Origin: Methylobacterium gnaphalii | GTDB taxonomy: Bacteria; Pseudomonadota; Alphaproteobacteria; Rhizobiales; Beijerinckiaceae | Direction of reading: 5' to 3' | Length of the DNA: 64,000 bases | NCBI RefSeq assembly: GCF_007992215.1 | Contig: NZ_BJZV01000008.1 | Span: forward strand, 120,375 to 184,374 | Shown here: positions 7,959-15,847 of the stretch, piece after piece | Layout of the letters: the number at the start of each line of letters is the position of its first letter | Position numbering within the stretch: position 1 is the first letter of the stretch | Notes under the pieces: model-generated | The model's input: the letters and a program-made list of their open reading frames with translations, nothing else | What the model was told of the DNA's origin: nothing | Databases searched by the model: none | Translations under genes and position numbers: made by a program

Positions 7959-9248
7959 ATGGATATCGTCATCCGCCGGGTTCGCATCGACGACGAGCAA
8001 CCGCTCGTCGATATCGGTATCGAGGCAGGCGTCATCGTCGAGATCGCCGAGGCGATTCCCGAGATGGCTGAGGAGGAGATCGACGCCGGGGGGCGCGCCG
8101 CGCTGCCCGGCTTCGTCGAGCCACACTTGCACCTCGACAAGGCCTTCCTGCATCGCCGCCTGCCGGCCCGCACCGGCACCCTCGAAGAGGCGATACGCGT
8201 CACCGGCATCCTGAAAGCCAAGCAGGAGCGTGAGGACGTCCTCGAGCGCTCGCGCCGCGTGCTCGACATGGCTGTCCGCAACGGCACCACCCTGATCCGC
8301 GCACACCCCGACGTCGACCCGATCCAGGGCCTGATCGGCGTCGAGACCGCTCTGCAACTTCGAGAGGAATACTGCGACCTGATCGACCTGCAGGTCGTCG
8401 CCTTCCCGCAGGAGGGCATCCTCAAGACGGAGGGCGTGGTCGATCTGATGGAAGCGGCGCTCGATGCCGGCGCCGGCGTGGTCGGGGGCTGCCCCTATAA
8501 CGAGCTGACGCCCGAGGACACGCGCAGCCATATCGACCGCGTCTTCGATATGGCGATGAAGCGTAGCCTGCCCATCGACATGCATGTCGACTTCGCCGAC
8601 GACACGCGCGACGCACGCTTCGCCACCGCACGGTACATCGCCGAGAAGACCATCGCCACGGGCTATCAGGGCCGCGTCGCCCTCGGCCACGTCACCAGCA
8701 TGGGCGCGCTGGAACCGGAAGAGGCCAAGCCGGTGATCGAGGCCCTGCGCGAGGCTGACATCAGCATTGTCACCTTGCCGGCCACCGACGTCTATCTCGG
8801 CGGCCGCAGGGACGACTCCAGGCCAAGGCGCGGGCTGACACCGGTTCGGGCGCTCCACGCGGCCGGCGTCAACGTCGCCTATTCGTCGAATAACATCCGC
8901 AACGCCTTCACGCCCTTCGGCAAGGCCGATCCGCTGCAGATCGGCAACCTGCTCGCCCATCTCGTTCAGTTCGGCACGCCCGAGCACCAGGCCGAGATCC
9001 TCAAGATGGGCACGGTCAACGCCGCACGCGCCGTCGGCATCTCGGAGGCCTACGGCCTCGCCGTGGGCAAGCGCGCTGACATCGTGATCCTCGATAGCCA
9101 GACCGTTGCCGATGCTCTGCTCGACATGCCTCCGCGGTCCTGGGTGCTCAAGAACGGACGCGTCAGCGTGGTGACCACCGTCGAAAGCCGCATCTGCCGT
9201 GGATGCGGCCGTGTTCACGACCGTTCGATCGAAGCCCAACCCGCCTGA
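7959..9248 (+). CDS. CodA-like amidohydrolase with altered catalytic residues
   Basis: A 429-residue amidohydrolase-superfamily protein closest in layout to cytosine deaminase/AtzC. Visible landmarks are GFVEPHLHLDKAF (metal ligands H56 and H58), VVAFPQEGI (the substrate-binding Gln region), IDMHVDFADD (H209), LGHVTSMG (H244) and AYSSNNIRNAFTPFG. Relative to E. coli CodA, the proton-shuttle Glu217 position appears to be Phe212 and the metal-ligand Asp313 position appears to be Asn311, so simple cytosine deamination is doubtful. The C-terminus carries a CxxC (CRGC). ATG 7959 lies behind CGGAGGG; a GTG at 7914 is the alternative. It heads a same-strand set with a DUF1097 membrane protein and an HpxW-like hydrolase, which suggests a role in breaking down an amide or ring-nitrogen compound. 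The substrate is not known. Confidence 0.8.
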   Translation: MDIVIRRVRIDDEQPLVDIGIEAGVIVEIAEAIPEMAEEEIDAGGRAALPGFVEPHLHLDKAFLHRRLPARTGTLEEAIRVTGILKAKQEREDVLERSRRVLDMAVRNGTTLIRAHPDVDPIQGLIGVETALQLREEYCDLIDLQVVAFPQEGILKTEGVVDLMEAALDAGAGVVGGCPYNELTPEDTRSHIDRVFDMAMKRSLPIDMHVDFADDTRDARFATARYIAEKTIATGYQGRVALGHVTSMGALEPEEAKPVIEALREADISIVTLPATDVYLGGRRDDSRPRRGLTPVRALHAAGVNVAYSSNNIRNAFTPFGKADPLQIGNLLAHLVQFGTPEHQAEILKMGTVNAARAVGISEAYGLAVGKRADIVILDSQTVADALLDMPPRSWVLKNGRVSVVTTVESRICRGCGRVHDRSIEAQPA

Positions 9249-9290
9249 ACCAGAAGCCTGAAAACGGGCCTGAACAGAGGAAACGCCATC

Positions 9291-9818
9291 ATGAAGAAGC
9301 CACCCGCCGAAATCGTCGCCTCCGCCCTCGCTGTGACAACCCTGTTCATTCCGCACCACCTGCCGCCCTGGGCAATCTTCATCGGCTGGGCCGGGACTTT
9401 CGCTGCCGGCGGCCCCAAGCCCGAAGTCCTGAAACGGATCTGGCCAACCATGGCGCTCGGGAACTGCGTCGCCTGCCTGATCGTGCTCGGTTTCGGCTTC
9501 GCCGCGCAGCATCTCTCCGGCGCGGCGCTGACGCTCGCGCAATGCGCGATCCTATTCAGTCTCAACGGGTCGATGATGGCGCTCGGCCGGTTCGAGTCGC
9601 TGAGCTTCGTGCCCGGCATGTTCTTCGGCTTCGCCTGTTACTTCGCCACCTATTTCGGCGGCTTCGGCCCGGTGCCGAAGGATCCGCTGGTTGCCCTCGT
9701 CTCAGTACTGGCGATGAATGCGCTCGGCCCCGTCTATGCCTGGCTTACCGCGACGCTCGGTGCGCACCATCCGGGACGTCCTGAGACGAACCTGTCCCAC
9801 CCGGTGACGCAGCACTAG
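9291..9818 (+). CDS. DUF1097 family inner-membrane protein
   Basis: A 175-residue integral membrane protein with about five hydrophobic segments: IVASALAVTTLFIP, WAIFIGWAGTFAAGG, NCVACLIVLGFGFAA, LAQCAILFSLNG and FFGFACYFATYFGGF/VALVSVLAMNALGPVYAWL. The size and Gly/Phe-rich helices match DUF1097 (E. coli YcdZ-like). Function is not established for the family; a permease or channel role for a small nitrogenous compound is inference from its place between two hydrolase genes. The gap to the upstream amidohydrolase is 42 bp and to the downstream hydrolase 63 bp, all on one strand, so one transcript is likely. Confidence 0.8.
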   Translation: MKKPPAEIVASALAVTTLFIPHHLPPWAIFIGWAGTFAAGGPKPEVLKRIWPTMALGNCVACLIVLGFGFAAQHLSGAALTLAQCAILFSLNGSMMALGRFESLSFVPGMFFGFACYFATYFGGFGPVPKDPLVALVSVLAMNALGPVYAWLTATLGAHHPGRPETNLSHPVTQH

Positions 9819-9881
9819 CAGCGCGCTCGACTTCGCCCCTGCGCCAGTTCGGCGCCGGGGCCATTCACTCTGGAAATCGCC

Positions 9882-11507
9882 ATGACCCGTCTTGCCACCA
9901 CAGCGGGCCGCCCGGATGCGGGCGCGCCCGTCCCCATCCTCGCGACCTCGAAACGCGGCATGGTCACGAGCCCGCACACGCTGGCGAGCGTGGCCGGTCT
10001 CAAAGTGCTGCGCGAGGGCGGCGATGCGATCGAGGCGGCCATCGCCATCGGCGGCGTGATCGCGGTGACCTATCCGCATTTCTGCGGCATCGGCGGCGAC
10101 GCTATCTGGATCATCGCCGATCGCGAGGGCCGGCGCACCACGCTGACCGGTATCGGGCAGGCCGCTTCTGCTCCGCCTGCCTGCAAGGGCACCATCCCGA
10201 CCCGCGGTCCGCTCTCGACGCTCGCCTCGGCCTGTGTCGTCGACACCTGGCGCCTCGCACAGGACTTTTCACGCCGGCATTGGGGAGGGCGGATCAGTCT
10301 TGCCAGCCTGCTCGATCCGGCCATCGGCTATGCCGAGAACGGATTCCCGTATTCGGCCTCGCAAGCCTTCTGGACCGAATTCCGCCGAGCCGACCTGCCG
10401 GCCTGGCCTGGCTTCGTCCGGACCTTCCTGCATGAGGGTCGCGTCCCGCGCATCGGCGAGCCCTTCGTCCAGAAGGCGCTGGCGCGCAGCCTTCGGCTGA
10501 TCGCTGACAACGGCCCGCGGGACTTCTACGAGGGTGAGCTCGCTGCCGCACTCGCCAAAGGCCTCGCTGAGGTGGGCTCACCGCTCACAGCCGACGACTT
10601 GCGCGACACGCGGGCGCGGGAGGAGGCCCCAGTTGCACTCGAGTATCGCGGATTGACGCTGCTCGCCCCGCCGCCGCCCACTCAAGGCGTGACGACGCTC
10701 GCGATCATGGGCATCCTCGAACGTCTCGGATTGTCGGATGTGGAGGAGGGCAGCGCGGACTACTTCCACCGCTGCGTCGAGGCGGTGAAACAGGCCTTCC
10801 TCGACCGCAGCGCGATCGCCGACCCGTCGTTCGTCGCACCGGCTGACGATCTTTGGATCGGCGCGGACCGTCTTGCCACGAAGGCGGCTGCCGTCGATCC
10901 CGGTCGTGCCCTCGATTGGCCACAGCCATACCGGACCGGCGACACGGTCTTCTTCGGCGCGACCGACGCGCAGGGGCGCAGCGTCAGCGTCCTGCAGAGC
11001 ACCTATTTCGACTGGGGCAGCGGCGTTGTCGTTGGTGATACCGGCGTGCTCTGGCAGAACCGCGGCGCTGCCTTCAGTCTCGATCCGGCGAGCCCGAATG
11101 TCTACGAGCCCGGCAAGCGGCCGTTCTATACGCTCAACCCCGGCATGGCGTTGAAGGATGGGCGGCCGCATATCCTGTATGGGACGCAAGGCGCAGACGG
11201 GCAGCCTCAGACCCTGTCCGTGCTGCTGACCCGGCTCATCGACTACGCGCTCGATCCTGCCGAGGCGCTGGCGCGCCCGCGCTTTCTCCTCGGACGAACT
11301 TTCTCTGACGACCGTGACAGCCTGAAGCTGGAGAGCGACGTTGATCCGAAAACCGTCGCAGCTTTGCGCGAGCGCGGGCACGCCATCAGCCTGATCGAGG
11401 CCCAGAGCCCGCTCGCCGGACAAGCCGGCGCCATTGTGATCGATGCCGAAGGACAAATGTCAGGCGCGCATGACCCACGAAGCGACGGCCTCGCACTCGG
11501 GTTATGA
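9882..11507 (+). CDS. Gamma-glutamyltransferase-fold Ntn hydrolase, oxamate amidohydrolase (HpxW)-like
   Basis: A 541-residue protein of the gamma-glutamyltranspeptidase superfamily, made as a proenzyme that cleaves itself before a threonine nucleophile. The N-terminal part has MVTSPHTLASVAGLKVLREGGDAIEAA, read in pieces, and FCGIGGDA. The predicted cleavage site is before T355 in RTGDTVFFGATDAQGRSVS, followed by YFDWGSG and TGVLWQNRGAAFSLDP. True GGTs have TTH at the nucleophile; TVFFGATD with the later QNRG..FSLD pattern is closer to HpxW, which hydrolyses oxamate to oxalate and ammonia at the end of allantoin-type catabolism. No signal peptide is visible, so it is probably cytoplasmic, unlike periplasmic GGT. 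The exact substrate is inferred only. Confidence 0.83.
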   Translation: MTRLATTAGRPDAGAPVPILATSKRGMVTSPHTLASVAGLKVLREGGDAIEAAIAIGGVIAVTYPHFCGIGGDAIWIIADREGRRTTLTGIGQAASAPPACKGTIPTRGPLSTLASACVVDTWRLAQDFSRRHWGGRISLASLLDPAIGYAENGFPYSASQAFWTEFRRADLPAWPGFVRTFLHEGRVPRIGEPFVQKALARSLRLIADNGPRDFYEGELAAALAKGLAEVGSPLTADDLRDTRAREEAPVALEYRGLTLLAPPPPTQGVTTLAIMGILERLGLSDVEEGSADYFHRCVEAVKQAFLDRSAIADPSFVAPADDLWIGADRLATKAAAVDPGRALDWPQPYRTGDTVFFGATDAQGRSVSVLQSTYFDWGSGVVVGDTGVLWQNRGAAFSLDPASPNVYEPGKRPFYTLNPGMALKDGRPHILYGTQGADGQPQTLSVLLTRLIDYALDPAEALARPRFLLGRTFSDDRDSLKLESDVDPKTVAALRERGHAISLIEAQSPLAGQAGAIVIDAEGQMSGAHDPRSDGLALGL

Positions 11508-11592
11508 CCTCAGTTGGTGGTTCCATTGGGCCGCGAGCGAACGAATTGCGGATGCAACAGCCGCGATAGCGCCACCGCATGAGAACCCTTTC

Positions 11593-12438
11593 TCAAGCTG
11601 GAATCCCGGATGCCGTTTGAGGCGGCAGGCCGAGGGGAGTCAGGCGGGGCAGGGGATGGGTCTTCCGTCTGGGCCTGAGCAGATCGAGGCAGTGGTGCTT
11701 GAGCCGCGCGAAGGACGGGTCAACGACGAGATCGCGATGGCGCGGCCTGTCGAACGGTACCGGGAAATCGTCGAGGATGCGGCCGGGCCGCGGGCTCATC
11801 ACCAGCACGCGGTCTGCGAGGAACAGCGCCTCGTCGATGTCGTGGGTCACGAACAGCACTGTGGTCGGCAGCCGCGCCCAGACGTCGAGCAGCAGTTCCT
11901 GCATGGTCTGGCGCGTCTGCGCGTCGAGCGCACCGAACGGCTCGTCCATCAGCAGCACGCGCGGCTGATTGATGAGCACGCGGGCGATCTCTACCCGCTG
12001 CTGCATGCCGCCGGACAGCTCAGCCGGATAGCGGTCAGCGAAGGCATCGAGACCAACCAGGGCAAGGTAGTCACGCGCCTGCGCCAGACGCTCGGCCGTG
12101 GCGATGCCCTTCATCTTGAGGCCGAAGGCGACGTTGTCGACCACACTTTTCCAGGGGAACAGCGTGTGCTGCTGGAAGACGATGCCGCGTTCCGGATGAG
12201 GGCCGTCCACCGGCTTGCCGTCGACGGCGACGCGGCCTCGGCTCAGGGCGAGATGACCCGCCAGCGCCCCGAGCAGGGTCGACTTCCCGCAGCCTGAGGG
12301 GCCAAGCAGGCAGACGAACTGACGGCCGGGGATGGTCAGGCTGACATCCTCGATCACGTCGAAGGCGGCCCCGCGCTGGCCGAGCCGGATCGCGGCGTCC
12401 GTGATCGTGATCCGTCCTTCTCGTGCAGTCTCACTCAT
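11593..12438 (-). CDS. ABC transporter ATPase, nitrate/sulfonate/taurine class
   Basis: A 281-residue ATP-binding subunit of the SsuB/TauB/NrtD class. Walker A is LLGPSGCGKSTLLGALAG, the Q-loop FQQHTLFPW, the signature LSGGMQQRVEIARVL, Walker B VLLMDEPFGALD and the H-loop FVTHDIDEALFLADRV. The ATG at 12436-12438 overlaps the permease stop by 4 bp, showing translational coupling. The last 35 residues are basic and proline-rich and unlike the family. It energises the importer formed with the permease and binding protein upstream and is convergent with the amidohydrolase operon. Confidence 0.92.
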   Translation of the reverse strand: MSETAREGRITITDAAIRLGQRGAAFDVIEDVSLTIPGRQFVCLLGPSGCGKSTLLGALAGHLALSRGRVAVDGKPVDGPHPERGIVFQQHTLFPWKSVVDNVAFGLKMKGIATAERLAQARDYLALVGLDAFADRYPAELSGGMQQRVEIARVLINQPRVLLMDEPFGALDAQTRQTMQELLLDVWARLPTTVLFVTHDIDEALFLADRVLVMSPRPGRILDDFPVPFDRPRHRDLVVDPSFARLKHHCLDLLRPRRKTHPLPRLTPLGLPPQTASGIPA

Positions 12439-13298
12439 CGCTTGGCTCCTGCGCCGGTCCAAGGTGTAGCGAGGGCGCCGAGCCTGCGCACGAGCAGGCT
12501 CGAACCCATGCCGAGCAGCCCGATCAGCAGCATGCCGACGACGATGTCGTCGTAGTTCTGCAGGGTGTAGGATTCCCAGGTGAAGTAACCGATCCCGTAC
12601 TGGCCAGAGATCATCTCGGCGGTCACGAGGCAGAACCAAGCCGTACCCATGCCGATGGCTGCGCCGGTGATGATGCTCGGCGCCGCGCCCGGCAGGATCA
12701 CCTCGCGCAGGATCGCACCGTTCCCCGCGCCGAGGCTGCGCGCGGCCGCAACGAGCCGGGAATTCACCGCCTCGACGCCGTGGACGGTGTTCAGGAGGAT
12801 CGGGAACAGCGCTCCCGTGAAGGTAATGAAGGCCATCGACAGCTCGGAGGACGGGAACATCAGGATCGCCAGCGGGATCCAGGCAACGGCCGGGATCGGG
12901 CGCAGCACTTCGAGGGGTGGCAGCAGGAGATCCCTGGCAAGCCGCGACCTGCCGATGGCGAGGCCGAGGCCGACACCGACGGCGAAGGCCGCGAGGAAGC
13001 CGGCGAGCACCCGGGCTAGGCTCGCGCCGAGATGGGCCGCGAGCTTCGGCGAGTGAAGCAGAGCCCAGGCGGCCCGCGCCGCCTCGGCCGGCGTCGGCAC
13101 GTTGCGGAAAGTCACCAGCCCAAGGTCTAGCCGCGAACTTGCCAGGAGATGCCAGATGACGAGGCTCGCGGCCAGGGCGGCGGCCCGCAGGGCGATCCGG
13201 CCGAGCGGCAGCCGGTCCCAGGCCCAGGACCGCGCTCGCGCAACCTTCGTGTCTCTGTCGAGCACAGCCCCGGACGCGTCGATGGCGGAGGCGCTCAT
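12435..13298 (-). CDS. ABC transporter permease, nitrate/sulfonate/taurine class
   Basis: A 287-residue inner-membrane permease of the BPD_transp_1 class (SsuC/TauC-like) with about six helices, for example LRAAALAASLVIWHLLA, VLAGFLAAFAVGVGLGLAIG and IVVGMLLIGLLGMGSSLLV. The ATPase-docking EAA loop is AAARSLGAGNGAILREVILP. It overlaps both neighbours by 4 bp, so binding protein, permease and ATPase form one coupled operon. The substrate class is set by the binding protein; sulfonate-, nitrate- or pyrimidine-type compounds are all transported by this subfamily. Confidence 0.9.
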   Translation of the reverse strand: MSASAIDASGAVLDRDTKVARARSWAWDRLPLGRIALRAAALAASLVIWHLLASSRLDLGLVTFRNVPTPAEAARAAWALLHSPKLAAHLGASLARVLAGFLAAFAVGVGLGLAIGRSRLARDLLLPPLEVLRPIPAVAWIPLAILMFPSSELSMAFITFTGALFPILLNTVHGVEAVNSRLVAAARSLGAGNGAILREVILPGAAPSIITGAAIGMGTAWFCLVTAEMISGQYGIGYFTWESYTLQNYDDIVVGMLLIGLLGMGSSLLVRRLGALATPWTGAGAKR

Positions 13299-14710
13299 CG
13301 GGCGCTCAGTCGTGTGGTGCCCGCTCGCGCGGCGGCGAAGTCGATGACGTCTCCGCCATGGGCCTGGGCATAGGCCTCCGCATCGCCCTTGAGCAGGAAG
13401 GCGCTGAGGTGCCGATCCGCGTCCCGCACGAACCAGGCCTGTTTCGCGAAGAGCTTGATATTGCTGCCGCGATCCTGCGCGTAGATGACCCGGACTTGGC
13501 CGCCCTCCTTCTCGATCTCAGCGAGCGCGCCGAGAGCCGCTTCCGGCGAGGCGTAGTGCCGGACATGCGCTTCGCCTTTGACCCAGATCTGCGCGACGCG
13601 CGCCGGGTCAGTGATGGGCTGGCCGGTGACCGCATCGTTGGCGACCAGCGGCGTTTGCGCATAGTCCTTGAGGCGCGACTCGTAGTCGATTCCGGCTTCC
13701 TTGGCGGCGGCGCGGATGAAGCGGTCGTCGACGAAGCGATCGAGGTCGATATCGGAATCGGCCTTCTTCAGGAGTTTCAGCGTCTCGAAGGAGGTTTTGA
13801 CCGCCTGCCGGTACTCGGGCTTCCAGGTGATATCGCGGGTCTGCAGACCGAGGGGGCCGTGGAACAGGTAGGCGACCTCGGCCTCTATTCCGGTCACCTT
13901 CTCGATGAGCTCGGCATACTTTTCGGGCTCGGCCGCGATCAAACGATCGGCCTCGATCGCGGCGCGCAGATAGGCCGTGACGATTTCCGGATACTTTTCG
14001 GCATAGGCAGCATCGACCAGCGAGCCATGCATGGTCGGCGCGTTGGATTGCGAGCCGTCATAGATTTTCCGGGCGAAGCCGCGCCAGGGAAACAGTTCGG
14101 CAAACGGCACGAAGTCGGCATGCGCCTCGATCTTGTTGGCGAGGAGAGCCGAGCCGGCCATTTCCGGCGCCTGGGTGATAATCGTGACGTCGCGGGCCGG
14201 GTCCCAGCCCTGTGCCTTGACCGCGCGCAGCAGCAGCCCGTGCGAGGTGGAAGCGAAGGGCACCGAGATCGTCTTGCCCTTCAGGTCAGCGAAGGATTGG
14301 ACCGGGGATGCCGTCGGCACGACAACGCCGTTGCCACTGCCCTTGATGCTGCCCGAGAGGACGGAGATGAACAGGCTTTGCCGGCCAGCCTTATTGAAGG
14401 CGTAACCGTTCAGCGAGCCCGGAAAGTCGGCCATGGCGCCGAGATCGAGCTTGCCGGCTACCATCTCGTTGGTCAGCGGCGCGCCGCTGGTGAAGTTGCG
14501 CCATTGGATGTCGTAGGTCGCGTCCTTGTACTTGCCGTCGTGCGGCAGGTACTTCTCAAGAAGCTTCAACTCCCGGATCAGCAGACCGCCGGTGGCGCAG
14601 TTGATCGTGGTGTCCTGCGTGCCCACGGCGACGCGGATGGTCTCGGCTTGCGCCGTGCCGATCGCGGTCGCCGAGAGCAGAATGGCGGTCAGGCTGCGTA
14701 GAAGCGTCAC
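13295..14710 (-). CDS. ABC transporter substrate-binding protein (NMT1/SsuA-like) with NosL-like C-terminal domain
   Basis: A 471-residue periplasmic binding protein with a signal peptide (VTLLRSLTAILLSATAIGTAQA). Residues about 25-345 follow the NMT1/SsuA/TauA fold, with VAVGTQDTTINCATGGLL, LDLGAMADFPGSL and SFADLKGKTISVPFASTSHG. The family normally ends near 330 residues. Here about 110 more follow, beginning ITDPARVAQIWVKGEAHVRHY and ending AWFVRD...SAFLLKGDAEAYAQAHGGDVIDF, which resembles the conserved end of NosL (copper-binding nitrous-oxide-reductase accessory proteins); the metal-binding CxxM/CxxC motif of NosL is not seen. A GTG at 14708-14710 behind GGAG fits the signal peptide best; an ATG at 14749 is the alternative. 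It overlaps the permease gene by 4 bp. Confidence 0.82.
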   Translation of the reverse strand: MTLLRSLTAILLSATAIGTAQAETIRVAVGTQDTTINCATGGLLIRELKLLEKYLPHDGKYKDATYDIQWRNFTSGAPLTNEMVAGKLDLGAMADFPGSLNGYAFNKAGRQSLFISVLSGSIKGSGNGVVVPTASPVQSFADLKGKTISVPFASTSHGLLLRAVKAQGWDPARDVTIITQAPEMAGSALLANKIEAHADFVPFAELFPWRGFARKIYDGSQSNAPTMHGSLVDAAYAEKYPEIVTAYLRAAIEADRLIAAEPEKYAELIEKVTGIEAEVAYLFHGPLGLQTRDITWKPEYRQAVKTSFETLKLLKKADSDIDLDRFVDDRFIRAAAKEAGIDYESRLKDYAQTPLVANDAVTGQPITDPARVAQIWVKGEAHVRHYASPEAALGALAEIEKEGGQVRVIYAQDRGSNIKLFAKQAWFVRDADRHLSAFLLKGDAEAYAQAHGGDVIDFAAARAGTTRLSAR

Positions 14711-15017
14711 GCGTCGAACTCCGTCGAAAAGGGCTGGGGCGCGAGGCATCTTCGGCCACGCAGCGACGGTCCTATTCCTTCCCGCCATGCTGCGCCGCCG
14801 CGAGCAATTAATTTCATTTGAAGAATAAGATCACGCAAAACAGCGGCGATCATTGCGCGTCTGGAAATAAATTCTCGATCTCATGTCCAAGATAGAAGAT
14901 TAGATCTGCTCTAGCGAAAAATTTAGAATTGCTTCGGGGCCGCGTTCTTCGACAATAGGTGGCTTCAATTGCTGCTTGGCCGCGGGGCCGAGGCGCCTTC
15001 TTTCGCGGTTCCCCATC
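14711..15017. promoter_or_regulatory. Divergent regulatory region between ABC operon and Crp/Fnr gene
   Basis: About 307 bp. The part from 14805 to 14945 is clearly AT-richer than its surroundings (for example AATTAATTTCATTTGAAGAA at 14805-14824), as expected for promoters. The divergent Crp/Fnr protein encoded to the right is the natural candidate to bind here. I see no perfect Fnr-type TTGAT-N4-ATCAA palindrome. Confidence 0.45.
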
Positions 15018-15782
15018 ATGTTGTCGGCGACCATCGCTCTCCCCGACCGTCGCAGGCCGGCGCCCTTGATCGCGAGCGCCCTGTTCTTGAGCGAGACCAT
15101 CGAGGGCCTCGACGACGGTGCCGCCTTCCTCGACCGTCTGACGCCGACGGAAGCCGCGCGGGTGCGCGCCGCCGGCCGCTCCGTTTCGCTCGCGCCGGGC
15201 GAGAGCGTGTTCACACAGGGCGACGCTCATGAGGGCATCTTCCTGATCGAGGCCGGCCGGGTGCGCGTCTACTATTCCGGCCCATCCGGGCGGCAGGTGA
15301 CGCTTGCCTACTGGACGCCAGGACATTTCATCGGCGGTCCGAGTATCTATGGCGGTGGCTTCCATCAGTGGTCCGGCATCGCGATTGAGCCGGTGCGGGT
15401 AACGGTGTTGTCGAGCGCGACGCTGCGCAGCCTGATCCGGCAGATGCCGAATTTTGCGCTCTGTCTGATCGAGGCGCTGGAGGCCAAGGGACGCTGCTAC
15501 ACGGCGATGGCACAGATGCTTGGCACGCGCTCCGTGATCGAGCGGCTCGCCCAGCTCCTGCTCAATCTCGGCGACCTCTACGGCAGCTCCGAAAGCGGTG
15601 CCGTGGTGATCCGCCGACGGATCACGCACGACGAGATTGCCGCGCTGGTCGGCTCAACCCGGCAATGGGTAACGATGATGCTCAATCGTTTCCGCCGCGA
15701 GGGCATCATCGCCATCGACAAGTCGCACATCCGGCTGACCCGGCCCGACCGGCTGAAGGACATCGTCCTGACCGAGGGCTGA
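15018..15782 (+). CDS. Crp/Fnr-family transcriptional regulator
   Basis: A 254-residue regulator. The cyclic-nucleotide-binding-like domain covers about residues 30-150 (LAPGESVFTQGDAHEGIFLIEAG, then VTLAYWTPGHFIGGPSIY). The winged helix follows, with RITHDEIAALVGSTRQWVTMMLNRFRREG as the HTH region, read in two parts. It lacks the N-terminal cysteine cluster of Fnr. The signal is unknown. It is divergent from the ABC importer operon, 307 bp away, so it probably controls uptake and perhaps the convergent hydrolase genes. ATG 15018 is preferred over one at 14976, as family similarity begins after it. Confidence 0.87.
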   Translation: MLSATIALPDRRRPAPLIASALFLSETIEGLDDGAAFLDRLTPTEAARVRAAGRSVSLAPGESVFTQGDAHEGIFLIEAGRVRVYYSGPSGRQVTLAYWTPGHFIGGPSIYGGGFHQWSGIAIEPVRVTVLSSATLRSLIRQMPNFALCLIEALEAKGRCYTAMAQMLGTRSVIERLAQLLLNLGDLYGSSESGAVVIRRRITHDEIAALVGSTRQWVTMMLNRFRREGIIAIDKSHIRLTRPDRLKDIVLTEG

Positions 15783-15847
15783 CCCTCTCTCACGCAACGA
15801 GCCTGTCGAGGACTTAGCGAGCCGTCTCGCTCACGCCCGAGCCGAGA

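Noticed and set aside
7782..9542. A 586-residue minus-strand open frame opposite the amidohydrolase gene
   Set aside because: It is antisense to a gene with clear family motifs and shows no motif of its own. Long antisense frames are usual in GC-rich DNA.
10578..11456. A 292-residue minus-strand open frame opposite the HpxW-like gene
   Set aside because: No recognisable family, and the plus strand carries the Ntn hydrolase motifs.
9882..11507. Classical periplasmic gamma-glutamyltransferase
   Set aside because: No signal peptide, and the nucleophile motif TVFFGATD is unlike TTH of GGT; the HpxW-like subgroup fits better.
13358..14701. A 447-residue plus-strand open frame opposite the ABC binding protein
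   Set aside because: Shadow of the real gene; composition rich in Arg, Gly and Asp with no family pattern.
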